This document shows positions 9,278-17,800 of a stretch of DNA of 58,948 nt, one piece after another (position 1 is the stretch's first letter; each line of letters begins with the position of its first letter). The notes under the pieces were generated by a model. The model saw nothing but the letters and a program-made list of their open reading frames with translations, was not told the origin of the DNA and did no database searches. This DNA comes from an uncultured Caryophanales bacterium. Its GTDB lineage: Bacteria; Bacillota_I; Bacilli_A; RF39; UBA660. A program made the position numbers and the translations under genes. The stretch lies in NCBI GenBank assembly GCA_946412015.1, contig CAMKGA010000007.1, positions 1 to 58,948 of the forward strand, in the 5' to 3' direction.

Positions 9278-9394
9278 TGGAATAGAAATATGTATGGGAG
9301 TTCTTGTTATTGTTCTGTCTATAGAAGAAATGATGACAGTAATGGTTTAGGTGTCCAACAAGTAATAACCCTAAATAAATCAGTTTTAAACTAA
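9278..9394 (+). pseudogene. Remnant of a pilin/lectin-type C-terminal domain
   Basis: 38 codons and a TAA stop. The end, GVQQVITLNKSVLN, aligns by eye with the VRPVITISKSSI end of the surface protein at 39276 and with RVRPVINVYKN at 41715. The conserved Arg-Pro has become Gln-Gln. The reading frame is closed just upstream by TAA at 9269, so it is a broken relative of that domain family. Confidence 0.5.
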
Positions 9395-9421
9395 GCAGTA
9401 ATAAAATAGTAAAAAATGTAG

Positions 9422-9446
9422 AAAAAAGTAATGAAATTACTTTTTT
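9422..9446 (+). terminator. Terminator upstream of polC
   Basis: Eleven-base perfect stem (AAAAAAGTAAT / ATTACTTTTTT) with a GAA loop. It follows the decayed gene and shields polC. Confidence 0.7.
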
Positions 9447-9475
9447 TCATGGTAAAATAAAATATGGTGGTTTTA

Positions 9476-12400
9476 ATGGATAGTAAGCTTAAATTATTAA
9501 TTGATAATTTAAAATTAAATAGTTATTATGAATATTTTAATGAAGGTAGACTTATAAAGATTATAGGTAATATGGATCATACTGAATATACATTTTATAT
9601 AGAAATTAATAATATATTACCTGTTAATATTTATGATGAGCTATATAGTTGCTTGGTAAATTATTACAAAGACTTACATATTTCGCTTAATGTAAATGTA
9701 ATTGTAAAGAATAATGATTTAGTAGTAGATTACTTTAAATATTTTATAGAAAGATTTAGTAAGAAATGTCCAATGTTATCTATGTTTTTATCTGATAAGA
9801 TAGAGATTAGTGATAATACATTAACTATTTATGTCGCATCTAAAGCAGAGAATGATAAATTATTATCCATTAAATCAAAATTAATTAAGTCATTTAATAA
9901 TGCAGGATTTAATATAGATATTACCTCTATTATTGATGAGGATTCTAAGGATGAAGTTGCAAAGGAAATTGAAAATACTATTGCAAGTAATAGTCAAGTA
10001 AGTAAAGAGAGATTTGAGAAAAAAGATGAAGTTGTAGAAATTGAAAATTTATATAAGAAGAAATATACACCTAAGCCTATTGAAACTGTTGATGATGAGC
10101 GTGCAATATTAGGCAGAGTAATTGATACTAACAGTATTAGAATTGATACAATTACTGGTGTACAGAATAATGTTACGGTAGAAGCTAGTATATTTGGAAT
10201 TGATGTAAGGGAAACTCGTACTGATCTTAGAATAATAACACTAAAGATAACTGATTATACAGATAGTATGTATGCTAAAATTTTCTTGCACGGCGATGAT
10301 GAGACAAAGCGTGTAAAGGGATTATTAAAAACTGGAACATTTTATAAATTTAGAGGGAATGTAAAAGAAGATAAATATTCTAATGAGGATTCTCTAGTTA
10401 TAAATGATATTAATATAAGTGATAAAAAATTAGAATCAAGAATAGATGATGCTCCTTTAAAAAGAGTGGAATTACATGCTCATACTATGATGAGTCAGAT
10501 GGATGGTGTTTTAGATGCAGTAGAACTTGCTAAAACTGCACATAAATGGGGTCATAAAGCAATAGCTATTACTGATCACAATGGATGTCAAGCTTATCCT
10601 GCTGTTTATCATTATATATGTGATGTAAATAAGAAGTTAAGTGATGGTGAAGAACCGTTTAAGGCGATATATGGTACTGAAATAACTATGATAGATGATA
10701 CTGTTAAAATAGTAGTTAGACCTGATGATAGTAATTTAATGGATAATACTTATGTAGTATTTGACTTAGAAACAACAGGATTTAATGCTGGTGGAAAAGA
10801 CTCTATTATTGAAATTGGTGCGGTTAAAATTCATAAGGGAGTAATAATTGAAAAATATGATGAATTAATTAATCCTGGTAGAAAACTTCCTGAACGTATT
10901 ACTGAAGTTACTAGTATTACTGATGAGATGCTTATAGGTAAACGTAATGAGGAAGAAGCAGTAAAATCATTTAAAGAATGGGTTAAAGATTTGCCAATGG
11001 TTGCTCATAATGCAAAATTTGATACATCTTTTATTGAAATGGCATACCATAAATATAATTTAGGAGAATTTAAAAACACTGTAATAGATACATTAGAATT
11101 GTCTAGAACTATGGATAATACATATGCAAGACATAGTCTATCCGCACTTGTAAAAAGATATAACGTTCCTTTTGATGAAGAATCACACCATAGAGGAGAT
11201 TACGATGCCGAAGGGACTGCACTAGTATTTCATAAAATGTTAGAAAAATTAATCTCTCGTAATTTTGAAATAATTAGTGATTTGGATAAATTAGTAGATA
11301 AAAATGAAATACATAAGTATGGTCGTGCTCATCATGTAAATATACTTGTAAAAAATAAAATAGGACTTAAGAATTTATTTAAAATAGTAAGTTTGGCTAA
11401 TACTACTTATTTATATAAGACTCCAAGAATACTTAGAAGTAAAATAGAAGAGTTAAGAGAAGGACTTTTAATAGGTAGTGGGTGTTATGAGTCTGAGGTT
11501 TTTACTGAAGCAAGAAGCAAGAGTGATGAAGAGCTTACTAATATTATAAATTTTTATGATTATGTTGAGGTTCAACCTCCTGAAGTTTATGATCATTTGC
11601 TTCAAATGGGAGATTTTGGCTCTAAAGCTGAGCTTTTAGAACATCTAAAAAAGATTATTAGAGTTACAGAAGATGCTGGTAAGATTGTAGTTGCAACCGG
11701 GGATGTTCATCATTTAAATAGAGATGACAGAATATATCGTGAAGTAATTGTCAATCAAAAAGTTCCAGGTGGAGGTAGACATCCACTTGCAAAAAGAGAT
11801 ATTACTAAAATTCCATCACAACATTTTAGAACAACTCGCGAGATGCTTGAAGATTTTAATTTTTTAGGTGATGATAAAGCATTTGAAATAGTAGTTACCA
11901 ATACAAATAAGATTGCAGATATGGTAGAAATAATTGAAGTTATTATTGAAACAGGTGGTGTTCCTTTTTCGCCAAAAATTGATAAATCTGTTGAAACAGT
12001 AACAGATTTAGTTTACACTAAAGCAAGTGATTGGTATGGAGATCCACTTCCTTATAATATAGAAGAGAGAATTGCAAAAGAGCTATATGGAGATGCAGTA
12101 TTAAATAGTATTAAAGATAATTTAGATCAAGAAAATTTTGACAAGTCAAAATATGAAGAAGAATCATTTAGAAGATTACATGAAATAATACTTAAGGGAT
12201 TTGATGCTGTAAAGGATTTAGTTCGACAAAATATAGAAAAAAAAGACCAATTAAAAGGTGACGAATTAGAAAAAAAAGTAAAAAAAACACTAGGTGGAAT
12301 TATAGGTGGAGGATTTGACGTTATATATTTAATTGCTCAAAAACTAGTTAAACACTCTAATGATGATGGATATCTTGTTGGATCCCGTGGTTCTGTTGGA

Positions 12401-14080
12401 TCATCATTTGTAGCCACTATGATGGGCATTACTGAGGTTAATCCTCTTCCAGCACACTATAGGTGTCTTAAGTGTAAATATAGTATATTTACATTTGATA
12501 ATGGTGATGCATTAGGTAAAGAGTATTCAAGTGGATTTGACCTTCCAGATAAAAAGTGTCCAAAATGTGGTGAAGATTTATATAAGGATGGACAAGACAT
12601 GCCATTTGCTACTTTTTTAGGATTTAATGCAGATAAAGTTCCAGATATAGACCTTAACTTTTCTGATTTGAATCAAGCTTCAGCACATGAGTATACTAAA
12701 GTATTATTTGGTGTTGACAATGTTTATCGTGCAGGTACAATAGGTACAGTTGCTGAAAAGACGGCGTTTGGTTTTGTAAAAGGTTATTGTGAAGATAAAA
12801 ATATAGTAATGAATACAGCCGAGATTGAAAGACTTGCTATGGGATGTACTGGTGTTAAAAGAACAACAGGACAGCATCCAGGTGGAATAGTAGTTATTCC
12901 TGGTTATATGGATGTTTTTGATTTTACTCCATTCCAGTTTCCGGCAGATGATCCTAATTCTGCATGGCGTACTACTCACTTTGATTACCATGCTATAGAT
13001 CAAGACGTATTAAAACTAGATATTCTAGGGCATTCTGATCCTACACAATTACGTATGTTACAGGATTTATCTGGAATGGATGTAACAACCGTTCCACTTG
13101 ATGATAAAGATACTATGGATATTTTCTTATCACCAAAACCACTTGGTGTTACTAAAGAGCAAATAATGAATGAAACAGGAACTTTAGGTATACCAGAGTT
13201 TGGAACACCGTTTACAATAGGTATGCTTGTTGATACTAAACCAACAACATTCTCAGAATTAATAAAAATATCAGGATTATCGCATGGAACTGATGTATGG
13301 CTTGGAAATGCCCAAGAATTAATTAGAAATAAAGTTGTACCATTTAAAGAAGTTATTGGATGTCGTGATGATATAATGGTATATTTAATGTATCATGGTG
13401 TAGAGCCTATTAAAGCATTTAAGATAATGGAATTTGTTCGTAAAGGAAGAGCTAGTAAGGATCCTGAAACTTGGAAAAGTCATGTTGCACTTATGGAAGA
13501 AGCTGGTATTGAAAAATGGTTTATAGATTCATGTGGCAAAATTAAATATATGTTTCCTAAAGCACATGCAGCTGCTTATGTAATTAGTGCATTTAGAATT
13601 GCTTGGTTTAAAGTTCATATGCCTGTTTTATATTATGCAACTTATTTTTCAGCACGTATTACAGATTATGACATTGATGTTATGATAAAAGGATATGATG
13701 CGATAAAAAGAAGGATGGAAGAGATAACAAATAAGGGTTATGAAGCTACTAATAAGGAATTGTCTATTTTAGAAACTTTAAAGCTAGCCTTAGAAGCGAC
13801 CGCTAGAGGAATTAAATTTTTACCTATAGATTTAAATGAAAGTGAAGCAACAACATTTAAAGTAAAAAATGATACAGAAGTATATCCGCCTTTTTCATCT
13901 ATTGATGGACTTGGTGATACGGTTGCTAAAAATATTGTTATAGAACGTAATAAAAGGGCTTTCTTAAGTGTAGAAGAAGTTCAACATCGAGCAAAGGTAT
14001 CAGGTACGTTAATTGATAAAATGCGTATGATGGGTATATTTGATGGTATGGAAGAATCTAATCAATTAAGTTTATTTTAA
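9476..14080 (+). CDS. polC: DNA polymerase III alpha subunit, PolC type
   Basis: Replicative polymerase with built-in proofreading, typical of Firmicutes and Mollicutes. The 1534-residue protein has an N-terminal domain, an OB fold (about 215-320), and a PHP domain beginning at ELHAHTMMSQMDG with ITDHNG. A DnaQ-type exonuclease is inserted from VVFDLETTG (about 428) to SHHRGDYDAEGT. The polymerase core includes GSRGSVGSSFVA and PDIDLNFSD, and a zinc motif with CxxC pairs (CLKC, CPKC) lies between them. The HhH region and the LSLF C-terminus, a beta-clamp-type motif, complete it. The start is the ATG after GGTGG; the in-frame ATG at 9464 lies before that RBS. Confidence 0.97.
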   Translation: MDSKLKLLIDNLKLNSYYEYFNEGRLIKIIGNMDHTEYTFYIEINNILPVNIYDELYSCLVNYYKDLHISLNVNVIVKNNDLVVDYFKYFIERFSKKCPMLSMFLSDKIEISDNTLTIYVASKAENDKLLSIKSKLIKSFNNAGFNIDITSIIDEDSKDEVAKEIENTIASNSQVSKERFEKKDEVVEIENLYKKKYTPKPIETVDDERAILGRVIDTNSIRIDTITGVQNNVTVEASIFGIDVRETRTDLRIITLKITDYTDSMYAKIFLHGDDETKRVKGLLKTGTFYKFRGNVKEDKYSNEDSLVINDINISDKKLESRIDDAPLKRVELHAHTMMSQMDGVLDAVELAKTAHKWGHKAIAITDHNGCQAYPAVYHYICDVNKKLSDGEEPFKAIYGTEITMIDDTVKIVVRPDDSNLMDNTYVVFDLETTGFNAGGKDSIIEIGAVKIHKGVIIEKYDELINPGRKLPERITEVTSITDEMLIGKRNEEEAVKSFKEWVKDLPMVAHNAKFDTSFIEMAYHKYNLGEFKNTVIDTLELSRTMDNTYARHSLSALVKRYNVPFDEESHHRGDYDAEGTALVFHKMLEKLISRNFEIISDLDKLVDKNEIHKYGRAHHVNILVKNKIGLKNLFKIVSLANTTYLYKTPRILRSKIEELREGLLIGSGCYESEVFTEARSKSDEELTNIINFYDYVEVQPPEVYDHLLQMGDFGSKAELLEHLKKIIRVTEDAGKIVVATGDVHHLNRDDRIYREVIVNQKVPGGGRHPLAKRDITKIPSQHFRTTREMLEDFNFLGDDKAFEIVVTNTNKIADMVEIIEVIIETGGVPFSPKIDKSVETVTDLVYTKASDWYGDPLPYNIEERIAKELYGDAVLNSIKDNLDQENFDKSKYEEESFRRLHEIILKGFDAVKDLVRQNIEKKDQLKGDELEKKVKKTLGGIIGGGFDVIYLIAQKLVKHSNDDGYLVGSRGSVGSSFVATMMGITEVNPLPAHYRCLKCKYSIFTFDNGDALGKEYSSGFDLPDKKCPKCGEDLYKDGQDMPFATFLGFNADKVPDIDLNFSDLNQASAHEYTKVLFGVDNVYRAGTIGTVAEKTAFGFVKGYCEDKNIVMNTAEIERLAMGCTGVKRTTGQHPGGIVVIPGYMDVFDFTPFQFPADDPNSAWRTTHFDYHAIDQDVLKLDILGHSDPTQLRMLQDLSGMDVTTVPLDDKDTMDIFLSPKPLGVTKEQIMNETGTLGIPEFGTPFTIGMLVDTKPTTFSELIKISGLSHGTDVWLGNAQELIRNKVVPFKEVIGCRDDIMVYLMYHGVEPIKAFKIMEFVRKGRASKDPETWKSHVALMEEAGIEKWFIDSCGKIKYMFPKAHAAAYVISAFRIAWFKVHMPVLYYATYFSARITDYDIDVMIKGYDAIKRRMEEITNKGYEATNKELSILETLKLALEATARGIKFLPIDLNESEATTFKVKNDTEVYPPFSSIDGLGDTVAKNIVIERNKRAFLSVEEVQHRAKVSGTLIDKMRMMGIFDGMEESNQLSLF

Positions 14081-14103
14081 AAGAGTATTTAAAGCTCTTT
14101 TTT
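14079..14103 (+). terminator. Terminator of polC
   Basis: AAAAGAG and CTCTTTT arms followed by a T run directly after the polC stop. Confidence 0.65.
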
Positions 14104-14128
14104 ATTTCACATTTCTTTCACAAAAATA

Positions 14129-14157
14129 TTGAAAATTAGTTTAATATGTGTTACTCT
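14129..14157 (+). promoter_or_regulatory. Possible promoter of the Cys-repeat protein gene
   Basis: TTGAAA (14129-14134), 17 bases, then TACTCT, a weak -10. AAAGGAG is the RBS before the ATG at 14245. The leader would be about 80 bases long. Confidence 0.35.
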
Positions 14158-14244
14158 TATATAAGATAGGAGGCGTTAGATATTAGATTGTATTTAGAGG
14201 TAAAACTATTAAGATATGTATGATATATTAGAAAGGAGTAATAA

Positions 14245-17200
14245 ATGTTTAATAAAAAAAATCACATTGGAAGGCCAACAAATGAAGAATTAAGAAATAG
14301 AAAAATAAAAAAGATTGCATTATATGGAGTACCAGCTATTTTGATAATTGCTTTAATCACATTAGTATCAACTGGTTCGCTTTCTAAGTTAATGGGAAAC
14401 TCAGTTACAAGTTATTATTGTGAGAATCCCGAATATGAGCTTGAAGGTACCAATTGTGTAAAAAATTTAGAAATGGCTCCAGCACTACTAGGAGATACAG
14501 ATTCTGATGGAGTAATTTCAGTACAAGATTATGATTTATTATCAAAGTATATTGATTTAGAATACGAAGATGAGGATACAAATGTTTTATCTGATTTTCA
14601 AAAGCTAGCTGCAGATATTGACCGTGATGGTGAAATAAGTTATAGGGATTTATCAATATTAAAAGATTATTTAGATAGTGCTGTAAGCACATATAATATT
14701 TATTATGAAAAAATTGGAATTGATCAAAATTGTCCAAAAGATTATACATTAAGCGAAAACAAGTGTATAAAAAAGGATGTTATTCCAGCATTAATAAAGA
14801 ATAATGAAGAAAGTAAAAATGATAACAAAGAAATGTACACAGTATCTTTTGATGCTAATGGTGGAACTGGTACAATGGAAGATGTTTCTTTTGACCCAGC
14901 TGAGAATGCTAAATTGCCAAAAAACACATATACTAATGGTTCAAAAAAATTTTTAGGATGGGAAGCACTAAATAAAACTCAAAATCAATGGATTTGTTAT
15001 AATGTAAATAAGGTTACAGATGATTATAGTTTAAAATCTAGTTGTGAGTATGGGAAATATGTATTTAGCGATCAATCTGAATTAGGAGATTATTTTGCTA
15101 AAGCTGGGGATAAGGTTGTTTTATATGCAAGATGGAGTGATGATCAAGGTGATACTGATTCACCTGAATCGCCAGAAGTTGAACCTCCTGTAGAACCAGA
15201 AACTACAGATTATGCAAGTGTTAGATTACAGACAGATTTTAGTGGAACAACAGCCAATAAAGGTGATGTTATTAATGTAATACCTACATTTACAGTAGTA
15301 GGTCAAAATCAATATTACTATATTTGGAAAACATATGCATATGGTAGAGAAAATTATAAATCTGGATGTCAAGAAGTAACACCTGGTTCACTACCAGCTA
15401 AAACTTTATCAATGTTTGCTGAAAGACAAGGTGGTATCCAAATATATAGTGATTCATCGTGTACAGCAAAAGTAGGACCAGAGGTTAGAACAAATAAAAT
15501 TCCATGTAAAGGATGTAGTCCAGTTTTTGCTACATTTGATAAACACGAAAATACAGAATATAAAAAAGATACATGGGTATATAATAAATTGACTATTTCT
15601 GTTGACGATACTTCAAAACAATATTATTATATTTGGCAGACTTATTTTAATGGAAAATTTAATTATAAATCAGATTGTCAAAAAGTATATCCAGATGTAG
15701 TTCAGAATAAAGGATTACATATGAAAGGAACAAGGTCTGGAGAAGTTATTATATATAGTGATTCTTCTTGTAAAAAGCAAGTAGACAAATTAAAAACACA
15801 GACATTTACTGTATGTTCCAATTGTGATAATGTCGATGATGAAGATATTATAGAATTAGTTCCAAGTTCATCATCAAGTTCATCATCTGGTTCATCATCA
15901 AGTTCATCATCAAGTTCATCATCTGGTTCATCATCCAGTATATCAGGTGAAGATGATTATGTTGGAGATGATTATGTAATAGATGATGGTTCAGATATTA
16001 TAGTAGATGATGGTGATGATTTATTTATAGATGATGATACATCGGGAAATGATACAAATGGTTCAAATGATTCAAGTGGTTCAAGTAATTCATCAAATAA
16101 TCAAAAAACCAAAACTTGTACAAAGTGGGAATGCCCATCAGGATATACAGAGTGGTCAGGTGCTTGTAGAAAAGCAGTTTCAAAAACAAGTTATGCAAAA
16201 AAAGTATGTACCCAAACAAATTGTCCAAGTGGTTATAAGCTAGAAGCAGGAGTATGTCGTAAAGAAATTACAAAAAATGTTCATGTTGAAAAATTATGTA
16301 CAAATGCTGTTTGTCCAAGTGGATATACACGAGAGGCTGGTGTTTGTAGAAAGGCAGTAACAAAAACAAGTCATACAAAAAAAACTTGTGCAAAATATAA
16401 ATGTCCATCAGGATATGATGAATGGTCTGGAACTTGTAGAAAAGAAGTAACAAAAACGGAACATAAAGCTAAACAATGCACTAAAGAAGTGTGTCCAAGG
16501 GGTTATAGTTATAAAGAAGGCACTTGTAGAAAGGCAGTAACAAAAACAGATCACAAAGCCAAAGAATGTGCAAAAAAAGTATGCCCAAGTGGTTACAATT
16601 ATGAAGCAGGCGTTTGTAGAAAGGCAGTAACAAAATACCAAACAACAGGAACAGTATGTAAAGAATATAAATGTCCAAGTGGTTACAGCAGTTGGCAAGG
16701 TGCTTGTAGAAAAGCAGTAACAAAGTACCAAACAACAGGAACAGTATGTAAAGCATATAAATGTCCAAGTGGTTACAGTAGTTGGCAAGGTGCTTGTAGA
16801 AAAGCAGTAACGAAAACAAGACATAGCAATAAAACTTGTGCAAGTTACAAATGTCCATCAGGATATACATATACAGGTGGGGTATGTCGTAAAGGAAATA
16901 AGGCTACAGGAAAAGTATGTTCTTCATATAAATGTCCATCAGGATATACTATGAAAGGTGGCGAATGTTTACAAAACTATACTGCATATGACGTAACATC
17001 TAAAAAAACATGTTCTCAAACAGGATGTCCATCAGGGTATACATATTCAGCCGGATTTTGTAGAAAAGCATATACAGATTATGACGTAACATCTAAAAAA
17101 ACGTGTGTAAAAACAGGATGCCCATCAGGATATACATATACAGGTGGAACGTGTAGAAAAGCATATACAGCATATGAGACAACTTCAAAAATGAATTGTC

Positions 17201-17673
17201 AATCATATAAGTGTCCAAGTGGATATACTGAAAAAGCTGGCGAATGTTTTAAAAATTATACAACATATGAAAAAACTTCAAAAAAATGTCAATCATATGA
17301 GTGTCCAAGTGGATATACTGAAAAAGGTGGCGAATGCTTTAAAACATATAAAACATACGATATATCATCAAAGAAAGTATGTCAATCATATAAGTGTCCA
17401 AGTGGATATACTGAAAAAGGTGGCGAGTGTTTAAAAAATTATACAACATATGACGTAACATCTAAATTTGTATGTAAAGCATATAAATGTCCAGAAGGAA
17501 CTGAATCACACGGTGGCGAATGTTTTAAAACATCTAAAGCTTATAGTATTACATCAAATTTCACTTGCAAGGCATATAAATGTCCACAAGGAACTGAATC
17601 ACACGGTGGCGAATGTTTTAAAACATATCAAACTTATGATATAAGGTCAAAAACTTGTAAAAAATATGAATAG
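14245..17673 (+). CDS. Giant anchored surface protein: dockerin pair, InlB-like repeat, 17 Cys-rich repeats
   Basis: 1142 residues. In order: a basic N-terminus and membrane helix (about 28-50); a first Cys motif (YYCENPEYELEGTNC); a dockerin type I pair with calcium loops DTDSDGVISVQD and DIDRDGEISYRD (about 90-150); a second Cys motif (NCPKDYTLSENKC); a Listeria-Bacteroides InlB-B-like repeat beginning YTVSFDANGGTG (about 193); a duplicated beta domain with SDSSC; a Ser/Gly-rich linker (about 538-565) and an acidic stretch. Last come 17 repeats of CPSGYxxxxGxCRK type, about 30 residues each with three cysteines. It is probably exported, membrane-anchored and disulfide-rich. The function is unknown; adhesion or scaffolding is inference. 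Confidence 0.75.
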   Translation: MFNKKNHIGRPTNEELRNRKIKKIALYGVPAILIIALITLVSTGSLSKLMGNSVTSYYCENPEYELEGTNCVKNLEMAPALLGDTDSDGVISVQDYDLLSKYIDLEYEDEDTNVLSDFQKLAADIDRDGEISYRDLSILKDYLDSAVSTYNIYYEKIGIDQNCPKDYTLSENKCIKKDVIPALIKNNEESKNDNKEMYTVSFDANGGTGTMEDVSFDPAENAKLPKNTYTNGSKKFLGWEALNKTQNQWICYNVNKVTDDYSLKSSCEYGKYVFSDQSELGDYFAKAGDKVVLYARWSDDQGDTDSPESPEVEPPVEPETTDYASVRLQTDFSGTTANKGDVINVIPTFTVVGQNQYYYIWKTYAYGRENYKSGCQEVTPGSLPAKTLSMFAERQGGIQIYSDSSCTAKVGPEVRTNKIPCKGCSPVFATFDKHENTEYKKDTWVYNKLTISVDDTSKQYYYIWQTYFNGKFNYKSDCQKVYPDVVQNKGLHMKGTRSGEVIIYSDSSCKKQVDKLKTQTFTVCSNCDNVDDEDIIELVPSSSSSSSSGSSSSSSSSSSSGSSSSISGEDDYVGDDYVIDDGSDIIVDDGDDLFIDDDTSGNDTNGSNDSSGSSNSSNNQKTKTCTKWECPSGYTEWSGACRKAVSKTSYAKKVCTQTNCPSGYKLEAGVCRKEITKNVHVEKLCTNAVCPSGYTREAGVCRKAVTKTSHTKKTCAKYKCPSGYDEWSGTCRKEVTKTEHKAKQCTKEVCPRGYSYKEGTCRKAVTKTDHKAKECAKKVCPSGYNYEAGVCRKAVTKYQTTGTVCKEYKCPSGYSSWQGACRKAVTKYQTTGTVCKAYKCPSGYSSWQGACRKAVTKTRHSNKTCASYKCPSGYTYTGGVCRKGNKATGKVCSSYKCPSGYTMKGGECLQNYTAYDVTSKKTCSQTGCPSGYTYSAGFCRKAYTDYDVTSKKTCVKTGCPSGYTYTGGTCRKAYTAYETTSKMNCQSYKCPSGYTEKAGECFKNYTTYEKTSKKCQSYECPSGYTEKGGECFKTYKTYDISSKKVCQSYKCPSGYTEKGGECLKNYTTYDVTSKFVCKAYKCPEGTESHGGECFKTSKAYSITSNFTCKAYKCPQGTESHGGECFKTYQTYDIRSKTCKKYE
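15857..15950 (+). repeat. Ser-codon low-complexity repeat
   Basis: Tandem TCA and AGT codons, with occasional GGT, encode a Ser/Gly linker between the beta domains and the Cys-repeat region. The units are in frame, so length changes would alter linker length only. Confidence 0.8.
16115..17640 (+). repeat. Seventeen tandem Cys-rich repeats within the surface protein
   Basis: Each unit is roughly 80-95 bases and encodes CPxGYxxxxGxC(R/F)K with a further Cys about five residues upstream. Units 7 and 8 are almost identical with a 90-base period (about 16631-16720 and 16721-16810), indicating a recent tandem duplication. The last two units have drifted to CPxGTESHGGECFK. Confidence 0.9.
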
Positions 17674-17705
17674 AATCTTAAGTAGAACACTTAAGGTTCT
17701 TTTTT
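17672..17705 (+). terminator. Terminator of the Cys-repeat protein gene
   Basis: Twelve-base stem (AGAATCTTAAGT / ACTTAAGGTTCT, one wobble pair), five-base loop and T run. Confidence 0.9.
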
Positions 17706-17771
17706 AAAGGAAATAATCTTTTTTTATAATATATTATTATTGAGGAAAAAGTACTCAATTTAATCATTTTG

Positions 17772-17797
17772 TGTTATAATTAAAATGTTAAGGTGAT
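17772..17797 (+). promoter_or_regulatory. Extended -10 promoter and RBS of ftsK
   Basis: TGTTATAAT (17772-17780), then AGGTGAT at 17791-17797 and ATG at 17801. The predicted leader is about 15 bases. Confidence 0.65.
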
Positions 17798-17800
17798 GGT

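Larger units (their letters stand above)
8947..9475 (+). other. 529-base region of decayed coding sequence
   Basis: The plus strand has coding-like stretches broken by stops. One (8973-9098) contains NSSIGRGAVLNKNIFEISDD. The next clear one is the C-terminal domain relic at 9278-9394. The region closes with the terminator at 9422-9446 and the polC -10 box and RBS. No intact gene is seen. Confidence 0.5.

Noticed and set aside
16268-16870. Long Cys/Phe-rich antisense frames inside the Cys-repeat gene
   Set aside because: They are shadows of the tandem repeats, open because the repeat has no stop in those frames.
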